64,000 bases of DNA from contig JAFRNC010000004.1 in NCBI GenBank assembly GCA_017430365.1, positions 248,001 through 312,000 on the forward strand. The letters run 5' to 3'. Source of the DNA: Bacteroidales bacterium. GTDB lineage: Bacteria; Bacteroidota; Bacteroidia; Bacteroidales; UBA932. The translations under genes and the position numbers were made by a program. Shown here piece after piece: positions 43,479 through 53,550 of this stretch (its first letter is position 1; every line of letters begins with the position of its first letter). The notes under the pieces were generated by a model. It did no database searches, was not told the origin of the DNA, and was given only the letters and a program-made list of their open reading frames with translations.

Positions 43479-46400
43479 TTAGAAAGTGATGTTTATGCCG
43501 AATACGACCTTCTTTGCCGTAGGATAACTGCCCTTGTCCACACCGAGTCCGCTGCCGGTACCGGTGATCTCGGGATCGAAGCCGGGATATTTGGAGAAGG
43601 TGAACCAGTCGTCGAGGGAACCGTATAGACGCAGGTTGTCAACCGCGAACTTGCGGGTGAGATTCTGCGGGAAAGTGAAACCGAGCTGGATCTGTTTGAT
43701 CTTGGCATAGGTGCCGTCGAACACGACTCCGTCGGAGGTCAGGAACTGCTGCCAGTTGGAGGCGTTTGCAGCCGGCATCGTACCGTTGGTATGGTCGGGA
43801 GTCCAGCGGTCCTCTGTGAGGAAGCTCAAGCGGTTGGAAGGATAGTCGACGACGGTGAGGCAGTTGTAGATCTTGCTGCCGGCCGCACCGGTGAGGAACA
43901 CCACTGCGTCGATGCCTTTCCATGCCGCGGTCAGGGTGACACCGAAGTTGACCTTCGGGATACCGCTGCCGAGGTCGATCTTGTCGGCCTGGGTTACGTC
44001 GCCGCTGCCGTCGATGTCTTCGAACATAGCGTCACCCGTGCGGGGATCGATGCCCGTGAAGTGATAGCCGTAGAAGTGCCATGCGGGATAGCCTTTCTCG
44101 AAACGGGTGATGGTTCCGTAGTTGCGCACGCCGACACCGTCGATACCGTCGGAGAGGGTCTCGTGGATATAGGTCACTTCGTTCTTGAGGGTCGAGAGGT
44201 TGCCTCCTATGCTGTAATGGAAGTCACCTATCTGGTCACGCCACTTGAGTTCGAACTCCATACCTGTGTTGCGGACATTACCGGCGTTCACAGGGGAAGC
44301 GGATACGCCGACCACGGTGGAAGGAGTGATGCCGGTGACGATGAGGTCCTTGGTCATCTTGTTGAACCAGTCTACGCTGAAAGTCAGGCGGTCGCGCAGG
44401 AAGCGGAGGTCGAGACCGAAGTCGAGCTGTTCGGAGGTCTCCCACTTGAGCTCGTCGTTGCCCGAAGATGAAGGGGCATAGCCGATGATGTACTCGAGAC
44501 CGTTACCGGTAGGATACTTGCCGGTAGATGCGATTACGTTGGCGTAACGGTAACCGTAAAGGCCGGCGAGGGAACCGTTCTGGCCCCAGGAGGCGCGGAA
44601 CTTGGCATAATTGACGGCCTGCCTGATATTCGTGAAGAAATCCTCTTCGGAAATGGTCCATCCGGCGGATACGGAAGGGAAATACCCCCAGCGCATCGGT
44701 CTGGGAAGGATGGAGAGGTCGGCGGCATCAGCGCGGAAGGTAGCCTGCAGATTGTATTTGCCGAGATAGCTCCAGCCGGCACGTCCGAAGTAGGAAAGCT
44801 TGCGGGAGAAGCTGGGTTCGGCACCGGAAACGGAAGGAACCGCGTTGGCCGAATGGTATGCGAAGTAATAGAAGAGCGGATTGTCCTGCATTACGCCCAG
44901 GTCGTCATCGCTTCCGCGGTAGGAGCCGCTCATCGAGAAGCTCCGGTTGCTGGAGAACGAAGTTCCGAGCATCAGCGAGATGTTGTGGTTGCCGAAATCC
45001 TGGAACCAGTTCGCGAAGTTCTCCCACTGATAATAGACGGAATTGTTGTCCGATCCGGAGAGACCGATGTAGTTCTGGTAGGCGTTCTGGTTGATGTAAT
45101 AACGGAGGCTGTATCCGTAATTGTCGCCCGAAGAAAGACGGTAGCCGAGACGTGAAGTGATGGTCAGATTCCTAATCGGCTTGAAGTTGATGGCGGTCGA
45201 ACCGTTAATGTTGAAACCGTTGGAAGTGCTGTAGGAACGGTCGCGCATCACATGGGGGTTGACGTTCTCGGAAGGGTTGAAGAATGATACGCCGTAGTAG
45301 TTGCCGTTCTCGTCCTTCAGCAGGGTGCGTCCTGAATTCAGATAATCCTGCATGAAATCGGGAAGCTGGTCTGGAGCGTAGGTCGGCGGAGTCAGAGGGT
45401 CGAGCTGGAGGGCCGCAAGGACTGCGGAACCGTAGTCGCTGCCCTCGGAGACGCTGCGGGCCTGATAGTATTCCACCTGGTTGTTGGTCTGGATGTCGAG
45501 CCAGGGCTTGAAGTTCCAGCTGGCGTTGACCATCGAGGTGAGACGCTTGTAGACATCGGCATCTCCCGCGAACATACCGTTGTTGTCGAGATAGGTGGCG
45601 GAGATGTAGAGATTGCCTTTCTCGGCTCCTGCGGAGAACGAAAGGTTATGGTGCTGCATCAGGGAATTCTCGTAGGAATAGGCAAGCCAGTCGGTATTGG
45701 TCTGGAAGTCCCAGTTGCCGTAGAAATCCTGGATGTTGTAACGGCCGTTCTCGATGAAATACTGCATGTACTGCTCGGAGTTCATCACCTTGGGGATATG
45801 GTTCAGGCTCTGCGAGGTCAGTTGGAAAGAATAGCTGATCTTGCCTTCGCCCTGTCCTCGTCGGGTTGTGATCATGATGACGCCGTTACCGGCCTCGGCG
45901 CCATAGATGGCTGCCGATGCACCGTCCTTCAGGACTTCCATGGATTCGATGTCGTTGGGGTCTATACCCGCAATGGAGTTGGTACGTCGGCCGTCAACGA
46001 CATAGAGGGGATTGGATGACCCGTTGGAGGAGATACCGCGGACCTGTACGCTGGGAGAAGCACCAGGACGGGCGGAACTGGAGAATACCTGGACACCGGC
46101 CGTCTTGCCCTGGAGGGCTGACTCCGGCGATACGATCGTACGGTTCTGGATGTCCTCCGACTTGACCTGGGAGATTGCACCGGTCACGTTGGATTTCTTC
46201 TGTACGCCGTAACCCACGACGACCGTCTCCTCGAGCATTTCCGTGTCGGGAAGCAGTTGCACATTGAGGGTCATGGTTTTCTCGGCTACGAAGGTCTGGG
46301 GCTTGAAGCCGATGTAGGAGAACTCGACTGTCGCACCTTCGGGAACGGTTATGGAATACATACCGTCGAGATCGGTTGCGACACCGTTGGTTGTGCCCTG

Positions 46401-46547
46401 CTGGATGACGCCGACACCCATGAGCGGATCACCGAAATCGTCGATGACCTGGCCGGAGAGCGTCACCTGGGGCTGTGCGGCGAGCGACCATCCGATGAGG
46501 ATTGCCGCAAAGGCGACCGCAAGCCGTTGAATGAGGGGTTTTCTCAT
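43479..46547 (-). CDS. SusC/RagA family TonB-dependent transporter
   Basis: A 1022-residue outer-membrane barrel. A signal peptide (cleavage near LAAQ) is followed by a carboxypeptidase-like domain (VTLSGQVIDDFGDPLMGVGV), then the plug with EETVVVGYGVQKKSNVTGAIS and NPLYVVDG, and about 22 barrel strands ending in the aromatic VVFGINITF. It imports the oligosaccharide that SusD captures, with TonB energy. No STN domain is seen, which fits regulation by a hybrid two-component system rather than by an anti-sigma factor. It is 16 bases downstream of the carboxylesterase gene, so the operon promoter is above 48021. Confidence 0.96.
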   Translation of the reverse strand: MRKPLIQRLAVAFAAILIGWSLAAQPQVTLSGQVIDDFGDPLMGVGVIQQGTTNGVATDLDGMYSITVPEGATVEFSYIGFKPQTFVAEKTMTLNVQLLPDTEMLEETVVVGYGVQKKSNVTGAISQVKSEDIQNRTIVSPESALQGKTAGVQVFSSSARPGASPSVQVRGISSNGSSNPLYVVDGRRTNSIAGIDPNDIESMEVLKDGASAAIYGAEAGNGVIMITTRRGQGEGKISYSFQLTSQSLNHIPKVMNSEQYMQYFIENGRYNIQDFYGNWDFQTNTDWLAYSYENSLMQHHNLSFSAGAEKGNLYISATYLDNNGMFAGDADVYKRLTSMVNASWNFKPWLDIQTNNQVEYYQARSVSEGSDYGSAVLAALQLDPLTPPTYAPDQLPDFMQDYLNSGRTLLKDENGNYYGVSFFNPSENVNPHVMRDRSYSTSNGFNINGSTAINFKPIRNLTITSRLGYRLSSGDNYGYSLRYYINQNAYQNYIGLSGSDNNSVYYQWENFANWFQDFGNHNISLMLGTSFSSNRSFSMSGSYRGSDDDLGVMQDNPLFYYFAYHSANAVPSVSGAEPSFSRKLSYFGRAGWSYLGKYNLQATFRADAADLSILPRPMRWGYFPSVSAGWTISEEDFFTNIRQAVNYAKFRASWGQNGSLAGLYGYRYANVIASTGKYPTGNGLEYIIGYAPSSSGNDELKWETSEQLDFGLDLRFLRDRLTFSVDWFNKMTKDLIVTGITPSTVVGVSASPVNAGNVRNTGMEFELKWRDQIGDFHYSIGGNLSTLKNEVTYIHETLSDGIDGVGVRNYGTITRFEKGYPAWHFYGYHFTGIDPRTGDAMFEDIDGSGDVTQADKIDLGSGIPKVNFGVTLTAAWKGIDAVVFLTGAAGSKIYNCLTVVDYPSNRLSFLTEDRWTPDHTNGTMPAANASNWQQFLTSDGVVFDGTYAKIKQIQLGFTFPQNLTRKFAVDNLRLYGSLDDWFTFSKYPGFDPEITGTGSGLGVDKGSYPTAKKVVFGINITF

Positions 46548-46563
46548 AAAGATACTATTTAGG

Positions 46564-48021
46564 TTAATTAATTGAAGATTCGATGTTGATTGTCATCTTT
46601 TTTGGATATGGCTCCCAAACGGGGAATCCTTCAGTGGAAGGGACGCCCGTTTTGGCGAAATTCGTCCAGGCGCGGCTCATCCTATGTCCCAGTTCGACGG
46701 CTTCACTGCCACCGCCCGTGAAGGTGCGGTGCAAGGCCACGTTGTCGAAAACGAAGGGTATCTCGATGCAGTGGGTGCTGCCGAGAGCGCCGTCAAGGAC
46801 CGGAGACTCCCATGTGAACTGATAGAGATACACCGGAGCGCATCCTGCGGCGCTGCGGTCTGCTGCCTGCTGAAGCGCCAGCGGCTTGAAGATCGGGTCC
46901 TCCCTGTCGCGGGTGAACTCGTGATATGTCGTCCCGATGATTACGGGAATATCCTTCGAAATGGCCAGAGCCTCGGGGGTCGAGGGCTGGGCCGGTATGA
47001 CATCACCGTCAACTACCGGAACCTGGCCGTAAAGGATAGCGTCGAGCATGTTCGCGGGCATTGTGCCGTCAGTCCTGGCCTCTTCCCTGACGCTTTCCAA
47101 TGCCGAATTGTATGCGGCCAGCAATTGTTCATAAGGAACATTTGCTATGTCATCGATCCGGGAAGGATTGAGTTTGAGCGCCTCGACGGTCTTGACGGCG
47201 ATACGGCGGGAGACACGCTGGTCCATCAGCCTGGTGATGGAGCCGCTCTCGACTATCGCCTTGGAGAAGAGCCCTTTGGCAGAAGGCATCGCCATGAGGG
47301 TCGACACCTTTCCGCCGCCGCCCGACTGTCCGAATATGGTGACGTTGGAAGGATCGCCGCCGAATGCAGCTATGTTGTCGCGAACCCACTCCAGGGCCTT
47401 CACTATGTCTGTCATGCCGACATTTCCGCTGCGGGCATATTTGGCCCCGTAAGCGGAGAGGTCGAGGAATCCCAGCACGTTGAGACGGTGGTTGAGGGTA
47501 ACCACGACGACTCCGTGGTCACGTGCCAGATTTGTACCGTCGTAAGAAATGAGTTCCTGACCGCTGCCGGCACGGAAACCGCCGCCGTGGAGCCATACCA
47601 TAACGGGGCGCTTGCCGGAATCGTTGATACCGGCGCTCCACACATTCACGCGCAGGCAGTCCTCGTCGGGAAAACCGTCGTCCCAGTGCATGGCGAAAGC
47701 CTGGTCATCGGACCACCAGCCCGTGCGCTTGTCCTGCGGGCAGGTCGGGCCGTAAGCGCGGCTATGCCTTACCTCGGTCCAGGGTTGCGGGTCTACGGCC
47801 GGCATGAAACGGTCGGCTTTGGCGTAGGGAATCCCTTTGAAAATGTAAACACCGCCATCCACATATCCGGCCACGGGGCCGGAAACCGTTACGACGGTGG
47901 CCGCCTTGGCAGAAGTCTCAAGCGGGGAGGCGGCATTTGAAACCTGCCCCGGGGCAGGTGAGCCGCAGGCTGCCGTAATCGATACGGCTGCCAGCAGGAT
48001 GAAATAAGTCTGTATTCTCAT
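46564..48021 (-). CDS. type B carboxylesterase lipoprotein
   Basis: A 485-residue para-nitrobenzyl esterase-like protein with a lipobox (TAAC). Features are FKGIPYAKADRF, DEDCLRVNVWSAG, the nucleophile elbow FGQSGGGG (Ser), and GSTHCIEIPFVFDN with the catalytic His. It is a paralogue of the protein at 33283-34641. It is the first gene of the SusCD operon, divergent from the regulator gene. An esterase as promoter-proximal gene of a SusCD operon is uncommon and points to an esterified substrate. Confidence 0.9.
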   Translation of the reverse strand: MRIQTYFILLAAVSITAACGSPAPGQVSNAASPLETSAKAATVVTVSGPVAGYVDGGVYIFKGIPYAKADRFMPAVDPQPWTEVRHSRAYGPTCPQDKRTGWWSDDQAFAMHWDDGFPDEDCLRVNVWSAGINDSGKRPVMVWLHGGGFRAGSGQELISYDGTNLARDHGVVVVTLNHRLNVLGFLDLSAYGAKYARSGNVGMTDIVKALEWVRDNIAAFGGDPSNVTIFGQSGGGGKVSTLMAMPSAKGLFSKAIVESGSITRLMDQRVSRRIAVKTVEALKLNPSRIDDIANVPYEQLLAAYNSALESVREEARTDGTMPANMLDAILYGQVPVVDGDVIPAQPSTPEALAISKDIPVIIGTTYHEFTRDREDPIFKPLALQQAADRSAAGCAPVYLYQFTWESPVLDGALGSTHCIEIPFVFDNVALHRTFTGGGSEAVELGHRMSRAWTNFAKTGVPSTEGFPVWEPYPKKMTINIESSIN

Positions 48022-48122
48022 AACCGGAGTTTTTTCCGACTACAAAATTCGGAATTCGTTTACCGAAAACTTTACTCCTGCTATTGATTGTTTACCTGAA
48101 TGGCAACGAACCGCTTTTATTT

Positions 48123-48155
48123 TGTTCAAAAAAATGCCCGTATGTTCAAAAAAAT
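48123..48155 (+). promoter_or_regulatory. direct repeats upstream of the hybrid two-component regulator
   Basis: TGTTCAAAAAAAT occurs at 48123-48135 and again at 48143-48155, exactly 20 bases apart (two helical turns). They lie in the 167-base gap between the regulator gene and the divergent carboxylesterase/SusCD operon. Such spacing is what a dimeric AraC-type domain would need, so an operator is plausible but not shown. Confidence 0.5.
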
Positions 48156-48188
48156 CGCATATCAAGCTGATTTTGATTATTTTTGAAT

Positions 48189-51100
48189 ATGAAAACGCTC
48201 ATAATCCTGTACGCTTTCCTTTCCGGCATCATCTCAGACGTTCTTTCCAACCAGAGAGTGAACGCTTTCGCGGAGGATGCCGACGGCCATGTATGGATAG
48301 CCACTTTCCGTGGCCTCAACAAATATAACGTCCACGAGTATCACCAGTATTTCTGCACGGACGACACCCTGAGCCTTCCTGACAATCAGGTCAACGACAT
48401 CTGGTGCGACCGCAACGGGGTCCTCTGGGCCGCCACGGCCGACGGCGTGGCTTACCGCACAGAGACCGGAGATTTCCGGAGGGTTCCCGGCCTGAGCGGC
48501 AACCGGAACGTACGGCATGCGATAGAGGCGCCTGACGGCAGGATGCTCTTCACCAATACCACCTCCCTCTTCATTTACGATCCTGAAACAGAAATGCTGC
48601 GGCCGGTAATAAGGGATTATTCAGCATTCGGTTATCCCTCACATGCCTGGATCGGTGACCGGCTATGGGTCAATACCGGCGGAACCTCGATCAGATGCTA
48701 TGACGGCAAGGGTTTCTCACTTGAAAAAACCATAGAACTTCCTTTCACCTGCTACCATCTCTGCCATGCGGGAAACGGTCAGTTGTGGCTGTCCGGACTC
48801 GGCAAGCTGATGATTTACGACACTCGCAAGGATGAGTGGACTCAGTTGCCTGAAAGCATAGCGAAAGAACCGCGGATCATGAAGGGCGATGTGGACATCA
48901 TATTCCCCGTCGATGACAACACCCTGCTGCTAAACGTCATCGGAAAGGGTATGTTCTGCTGGCAGCGCAATACCGACCGCCTTCTTTTTCAGGACGCCCC
49001 CGATTTTCCCTACAACATACCGGAAGCCGAAATCCGTATCATTTTCCGTGACAGCCACAGTAATCTGTGGTTTGGAACGACCGATCAGGGATACACCACC
49101 AGTTACCACTATCGTGACGGTTTCAACAACAACAGGCACCTTACGGACGCATTCTCCGGAAAGACGGTGGTTTCACTCTGCCTTGATAAGGGAAACAGGC
49201 TGTGGATTTCCACACTGCGCCACGGGCTTTGGATGCGGGATCCGGCCACTTCACAGATACGGCAGATAGACGTTTCGCACCTCGTTCCCGACATCAATGT
49301 GGGATACGTCCGCTGCGGGAAAGTGTTCTGCGACTCCGAAGGGGAACTCTGGCTGCTTTTCAACGACAAATACAGGGTAGTACGCTGCCGTTATGAGAAC
49401 GGACGCATCATATCGACGGACGCTTTCCATTTCACCCACCCGGCGTCAATCGCCCAGGACGAGTCGGGAAGGATATGGATAGGCGGCAATACCAACTCCC
49501 TGGCGATGTACGACAAAAGGACGCGCGACGTCGTAACTTATCCTTTCTCTGACGACCCGGACGTCCATTACGTGGCCGATCTCCAGCTTGCAGAACCCGG
49601 GATCATGCTCGTCGCCGCATACGGACTGCCGCTGATGCGGGTCAACACAAGTTCCGGAACAGTGACTGAATTGCTACTTCCGGAAAAGGAAGAGGCGGAA
49701 TGCATAAAACGCTCGAACCTGAAAGCCAATACCCTCTTCAGGGACAGCGCCGGAGACCTATGGATAGGCACCATAGCCAATGGCGTCCTCCGCCACGATA
49801 CCAAGAAAGGGATGACTTATCCCGTTGCCGGAGCTCCGTGTCTCGACATATGCGACATCCGGGAGGACCGCCAGGGCAACATCTGGATATCCACCATGGA
49901 CGGTCTGGGAAAATATGACCGTACAGTCGGAGAATTCGTCAATTATTATGCGGCTGACGGCATCGGCGGCAACCAGTTCTCCGACAGGGCTTCCTGCATG
50001 ATGCCCGACGGCAGCCTCATCTTCGGCGGGACCCACGGCCTCACAGTATTCGATCCGATCGACGTGTCGCAGCGGCGCTCGGTGCCCCTGGTATTCGAGG
50101 ACCTCAAGATACACAACCAACTGGTAAAACCCGGCCCCGACTCCCCTATCTCACGTGAGTTGAGCTGCAAGCCCGACATAACCATCAGGAGCGGACAGAA
50201 CGGTTTCAGCATATCGTTCGCCGCACTGGACTACAGCGAACACGAACGCTCCCGCTACTATTACATGATGGAGGGATTCGACCATTACTGGATCAACGCC
50301 GGGTACAACCATGAAGCCTATTACGCCAACCTCCCTGCCGGCAGGTACCGCTTCAAGGTCCGAATCACCAACAACAACCGCAGTATCGTCGAGACAGAAG
50401 ATTTCCTCAACGTCAGGATTCTGCCTCCATGGCAAAAAAGCTGGTGGGCGGTACTTGTTTATTCAGTGCTCGCACTCGGCGCCCTTGCACTTGCATGGCT
50501 GCAGTTGCGCAGGATAAGCAACGAACGCGAGGAGCACGCGCGCCAGATAAGGGAGGCAGATAACGCTCGGGAGAAAGTCAGGCTTGAAAAAGAGCAGGAA
50601 CAGAAGCTCAACAAGATACAGATGAACTACTTCGCCAATGTCGCGCATGAGTTCAGGACTCCCCTTACCATGATATCCGGGCCTGTCTCGGAACTGGCCG
50701 GATCGGATACTGTCAGGGGACGCGACAGGAAACTGGTAGGAGTCATACAGCGCAACGCCACATGGATGCTTTCCCTTGTCAACCAGTTGCTGGATTTCAA
50801 CCGCATCGGCAACAGCAAACTTCAGCTGAAAGTTGCCAAGACCGACATAGTCGCTCCACTCAGGAATACTGTCGAGCTCTTCCGCTTCAACGCGGATTCA
50901 AAGAAGATCGAATTATCCTCGCATGGGCTGGACGACCCTCTCGTGATGTGGGCGGACATCGACAAGGTCCAGAAGATTACCATGAATCTCCTGTCCAATG
51001 CACTGAAGTACACACCAGCTGGAGGTAAAGTCTCTCTCTCGTTCGACGTCCTGCCCAGGGAAGAACTCAGTGCCCTTTTCGATTTCAGCGAAAAGGATAC

Positions 51101-52184
51101 AGACTCCCAATATGCATGCATATCGGTAGCCGATAACGGAAACGGCATTCCCGAGGGAGAAACCGAAAAGATTTTCGAACGTTTCTACAGATCCGGCGAT
51201 TCGGAGCACAGACAGGGTACAGGCATAGGCCTATACTATGCCCGTGCGCTGACAGGTTACCACCATGGATACCTTAAAGCATGGAACAGGGATGAGGGCG
51301 GTGCTGTCTTCCGCTTCATCCTGCCGGTCAGCGGTTCCTCATATACCGAAGACGAAAAGACGGAGCTCAAGCCTGAGATAATCAACCTGCCGGCATCCGT
51401 AAAGAAGAACGAATCAGAAGATGACGAAACCGGACAGAGACTGATCGCCGTAGTGGACGATGACATAGACGTGGCGAATTATGTCAAGATCCTGCTCCAG
51501 CCGACATACAGGGTGGCGGTCTATTTCGACGCCGCCTCAGCGCTGGCCGGGATGGCCGAGGAAGCTCCGGACCTGGTGATAAGCGACGTCATAATGCCCG
51601 GAAAGAACGGCTATGAGCTATGCGAAGCAGTCAAGAACGACTTGCAGCTGAGCCACATTCCGGTGATACTCGTAACGGCGAAAGTCGCCGTCGAGAACCA
51701 GGTCGAGGGCCTTGCCAAAGGAGCCGACGCCTATGTCACCAAGCCGTTCCAACCTGCCTATCTCCTTGCCCTCATCGGATCACTGCTCGAGAACCGCAAC
51801 AAGTTGCGCCGCCAGCTGAGTTCAGTCACCACAACCGAGGAGATAGAGCCCGAAGCCCTGTCTCCCCGCGATGCCGCTTTTATGAAACAGCTCTACGCCC
51901 TGATGGAGAAAGAAATGGACAATACCGACCTCGACATCACCCGCATCACCGAGATGATGAAAATCTCCCGGACCAAATTCTACTACAAGGTAAAGGGCCT
52001 TACGGGAGACAATCCTTCGGTCTTCTTCAAACGCTACAAACTCAACCGCGCTGCAGACCTGCTCAAGGAGGGTAAATACAATATGTCTGAGATAGCCTAC
52101 ATGACAGGATTCAGCACCCTGTCGCACTTCTCCACCTCCTTCAAGAAACAATTCGGCGTCCCGCCCTCCGAGTACGTCGGCTGA
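48189..52184 (+). CDS. hybrid two-component system regulator (HTCS)
   Basis: A 1331-residue protein. A signal peptide is followed by a periplasmic two-propeller sensor (repeats of the type DGHVWIAT, DRNGVLWAAT, DSAGDLWIGT and DRQGNIWIST) and a Y_Y_Y domain, then one membrane helix near residue 750. The histidine kinase has its phospho-acceptor in FANVAHEFRTPL (His about 818) and an ATPase domain with NLLSNALKYTPAGG. A receiver domain carries ISDVIMPG (Asp about 1130), and an AraC-type HTH is C-terminal. It should bind an oligosaccharide in the periplasm and activate PUL genes. ATG 48189 is the only start giving the signal peptide. Confidence 0.95.
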   Translation: MKTLIILYAFLSGIISDVLSNQRVNAFAEDADGHVWIATFRGLNKYNVHEYHQYFCTDDTLSLPDNQVNDIWCDRNGVLWAATADGVAYRTETGDFRRVPGLSGNRNVRHAIEAPDGRMLFTNTTSLFIYDPETEMLRPVIRDYSAFGYPSHAWIGDRLWVNTGGTSIRCYDGKGFSLEKTIELPFTCYHLCHAGNGQLWLSGLGKLMIYDTRKDEWTQLPESIAKEPRIMKGDVDIIFPVDDNTLLLNVIGKGMFCWQRNTDRLLFQDAPDFPYNIPEAEIRIIFRDSHSNLWFGTTDQGYTTSYHYRDGFNNNRHLTDAFSGKTVVSLCLDKGNRLWISTLRHGLWMRDPATSQIRQIDVSHLVPDINVGYVRCGKVFCDSEGELWLLFNDKYRVVRCRYENGRIISTDAFHFTHPASIAQDESGRIWIGGNTNSLAMYDKRTRDVVTYPFSDDPDVHYVADLQLAEPGIMLVAAYGLPLMRVNTSSGTVTELLLPEKEEAECIKRSNLKANTLFRDSAGDLWIGTIANGVLRHDTKKGMTYPVAGAPCLDICDIREDRQGNIWISTMDGLGKYDRTVGEFVNYYAADGIGGNQFSDRASCMMPDGSLIFGGTHGLTVFDPIDVSQRRSVPLVFEDLKIHNQLVKPGPDSPISRELSCKPDITIRSGQNGFSISFAALDYSEHERSRYYYMMEGFDHYWINAGYNHEAYYANLPAGRYRFKVRITNNNRSIVETEDFLNVRILPPWQKSWWAVLVYSVLALGALALAWLQLRRISNEREEHARQIREADNAREKVRLEKEQEQKLNKIQMNYFANVAHEFRTPLTMISGPVSELAGSDTVRGRDRKLVGVIQRNATWMLSLVNQLLDFNRIGNSKLQLKVAKTDIVAPLRNTVELFRFNADSKKIELSSHGLDDPLVMWADIDKVQKITMNLLSNALKYTPAGGKVSLSFDVLPREELSALFDFSEKDTDSQYACISVADNGNGIPEGETEKIFERFYRSGDSEHRQGTGIGLYYARALTGYHHGYLKAWNRDEGGAVFRFILPVSGSSYTEDEKTELKPEIINLPASVKKNESEDDETGQRLIAVVDDDIDVANYVKILLQPTYRVAVYFDAASALAGMAEEAPDLVISDVIMPGKNGYELCEAVKNDLQLSHIPVILVTAKVAVENQVEGLAKGADAYVTKPFQPAYLLALIGSLLENRNKLRRQLSSVTTTEEIEPEALSPRDAAFMKQLYALMEKEMDNTDLDITRITEMMKISRTKFYYKVKGLTGDNPSVFFKRYKLNRAADLLKEGKYNMSEIAYMTGFSTLSHFSTSFKKQFGVPPSEYVG

Positions 52185-52209
52185 CAACGTGGCCGGCTGC
52201 CCGCAGACT

Positions 52210-52222
52210 GCGGCCGCCAATG
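52210..52222 (+). repeat. left copy of a 13-bp direct repeat flanking the RAYT gene
   Basis: GCGGCCGCCAATG is identical to the copy at 53538-53550 on the other side of the transposase-like gene. It lies 26 bases after the regulator stop. Its core is palindromic (GCGGCCGC). Confidence 0.55.
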
Positions 52223-52251
52223 CGTTTGATCCGCCAGATACCAACATAAGA

Positions 52252-52265
52252 TTCGGAGTCCCCGA
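52252..52265 (+). repeat. REP-like element, left side of the RAYT gene
   Basis: TTCGGAGTCCCCGA is nearly the same as the arms of the inverted repeat at 53433-53491 (TCGAAGTCCCC and its complement). It lies 20 bases beyond the 3' end of the transposase-like gene. Confidence 0.5.
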
Positions 52266-52284
52266 TGGCATGTAACAGGACTTA

Positions 52285-53259
52285 TCACAGTTTTTGCTTC
52301 ACTTCTTCGTAGACTAGACCCGACAGGGACGCTATCTGTCTGGGAGAACAGTTGAACCGGGTCCGCAAGGTCCTTGCGAGTCGCAAGCGCTGGTCGGTTG
52401 ACAATGATTTGACATTGTCAACGCCGAAAATTTCCAGACAGACATCACGTTTATGCTGTCTCATCTCTTTCATCGGAATGGACAGTCGGGAGATATCCCC
52501 TCCCCTGGCATCTACGTCATCCTCGCGGGTCTTGCAGTAAAAATAATTGAAACTCCTGCATGTCTTGAAAATCTTCTCAACCAGCTCGTAGGCGACATAC
52601 TCTCCCGGAAAAACGAGACCGCCGAACGTCCTGACGTTATCTCCTGAAGGAGTCCTGGTTCGCAGATAATCTCTCAGGCCATGGCTGCCAAGGCCCAGAG
52701 TGGAAATCCCGGCCATATCGGTTGAAAGCCATGCCGGAGAAGTCCACAGGCCGGAGCGACGGAAATAAAGTGAACCGCTGGACCATGGATAATCCCAGCC
52801 ATTACTATGGATCCCTGCGACAGGCGCATTCTTGATTGTATAGCAGATGACGGTCTTCAGGTATACATCAGTGTCGACAACCTGGTAGTCGATGGGAACA
52901 CCGTCCATCTTATGGCTGTCCCCATGGGTGACAGATATGTGACGGGACGTTCTCCTGACATAGTCATGCATGAAGCGGTTGCATTCGTCGAAGGTCCCGT
53001 ACAATACGAAGTGAATGTGGTTATCCATCAACGAAAAGGCGAGGATGACGACATGATAAGATTTAAGTGTCACATAAATGCGGTTCATGCCGCTGACGAA
53101 GTCGGCATCATCGTAGAAAATGGCATCCACATATTTGCCGTCAGTGGAGAAATGCCAGCAATTCCTGATCGGAATCTGTTGTCCTTTAACGAATGTGGTG
53201 TTCAGTCCGAGATCTGAAACGATCTGCATGAGCAGTTTGTCATCTATCTTCATCATCAA
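52285..53259 (-). CDS. RAYT-like Y1 transposase (IS200/REP-associated family)
   Basis: A 324-residue protein of the Y1_Tnp fold. It has the HUH motif in SLMDNHIHFVLYG (HIH, about residue 78), preceded by NRIYVTLKSYHVVILAF, and a helix with Tyr in HDYVRRTSRHI that could be catalytic. The C-terminal half is longer than in IS200 transposases and ends in a helix-turn-helix-like segment (CSPRQIASLSGLVYEEVKQ). RAYTs are single-copy proteins that act on nearby REP-type palindromes. The surrounding REP-like repeats fit that role. It lies between the convergent regulator gene and GH3 cluster. Confidence 0.75.
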   Translation of the reverse strand: MMMKIDDKLLMQIVSDLGLNTTFVKGQQIPIRNCWHFSTDGKYVDAIFYDDADFVSGMNRIYVTLKSYHVVILAFSLMDNHIHFVLYGTFDECNRFMHDYVRRTSRHISVTHGDSHKMDGVPIDYQVVDTDVYLKTVICYTIKNAPVAGIHSNGWDYPWSSGSLYFRRSGLWTSPAWLSTDMAGISTLGLGSHGLRDYLRTRTPSGDNVRTFGGLVFPGEYVAYELVEKIFKTCRSFNYFYCKTREDDVDARGGDISRLSIPMKEMRQHKRDVCLEIFGVDNVKSLSTDQRLRLARTLRTRFNCSPRQIASLSGLVYEEVKQKL

Positions 53260-53288
53260 TTCCCGCGCCGCTTGTGGCTGCCCGACAT

Positions 53289-53320
53289 CAAAGATAAGAC
53301 ACTTTCGTGGAAAAGCAACT
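53289..53320 (-). promoter_or_regulatory. promoter candidate for the RAYT gene
   Basis: Minus-strand TATCTTTG (53289-53296) is an exact -7 match, with TTGC at 53317-53320 at a 20-base spacing as an imperfect -33 element. It is 30 bases from the ATG at 53259. Confidence 0.5.
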
Positions 53321-53432
53321 GTTTTCCTTCAAGAAAACTCCTTTTTGTTACAACCCGGAATTAGTAGTCCCAGCCTATGGGCAGTCCATGACATGTATCG
53401 CCTATCGTCCGGGACTCCGGGCCAGAATCAAC

Positions 53433-53491
53433 TCGAAGTCCCCATATTTACATGCAATCGTGCCTCTGACCTAGAGAGTCGGGGACTTCGA
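53433..53491. repeat. 11-bp inverted repeat, right side of the RAYT gene
   Basis: TCGAAGTCCCC (53433-53443) and GGGGACTTCGA (53481-53491) are exact reverse complements with a 37-base spacer. A related single arm lies on the other side of the RAYT gene at 52252-52265. The arrangement resembles REP/BIME-type substrates of RAYT proteins. Confidence 0.7.
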
Positions 53492-53537
53492 AAACCATGT
53501 TGCGCTACTCATCCATCAAAGACAGATGTAATGCGTG

Positions 53538-53550
53538 GCGGCCGCCAATG
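53538..53550 (+). repeat. right copy of a 13-bp direct repeat flanking the RAYT gene
   Basis: GCGGCCGCCAATG, identical to 52210-52222. Its last four bases overlap the start of the GH3 terminator hairpin. Confidence 0.55.

Noticed and set aside
46684..47940. 418-codon frame antisense to the type B carboxylesterase
   Set aside because: The esterase on the other strand has all its catalytic motifs, so this frame is a shadow.
48178..48185. TATTTTTG as the promoter of the hybrid two-component regulator
   Set aside because: It matches the -7 consensus but ends only three bases before the ATG, so transcription would start inside the gene. No alternative start codon downstream keeps the signal peptide.
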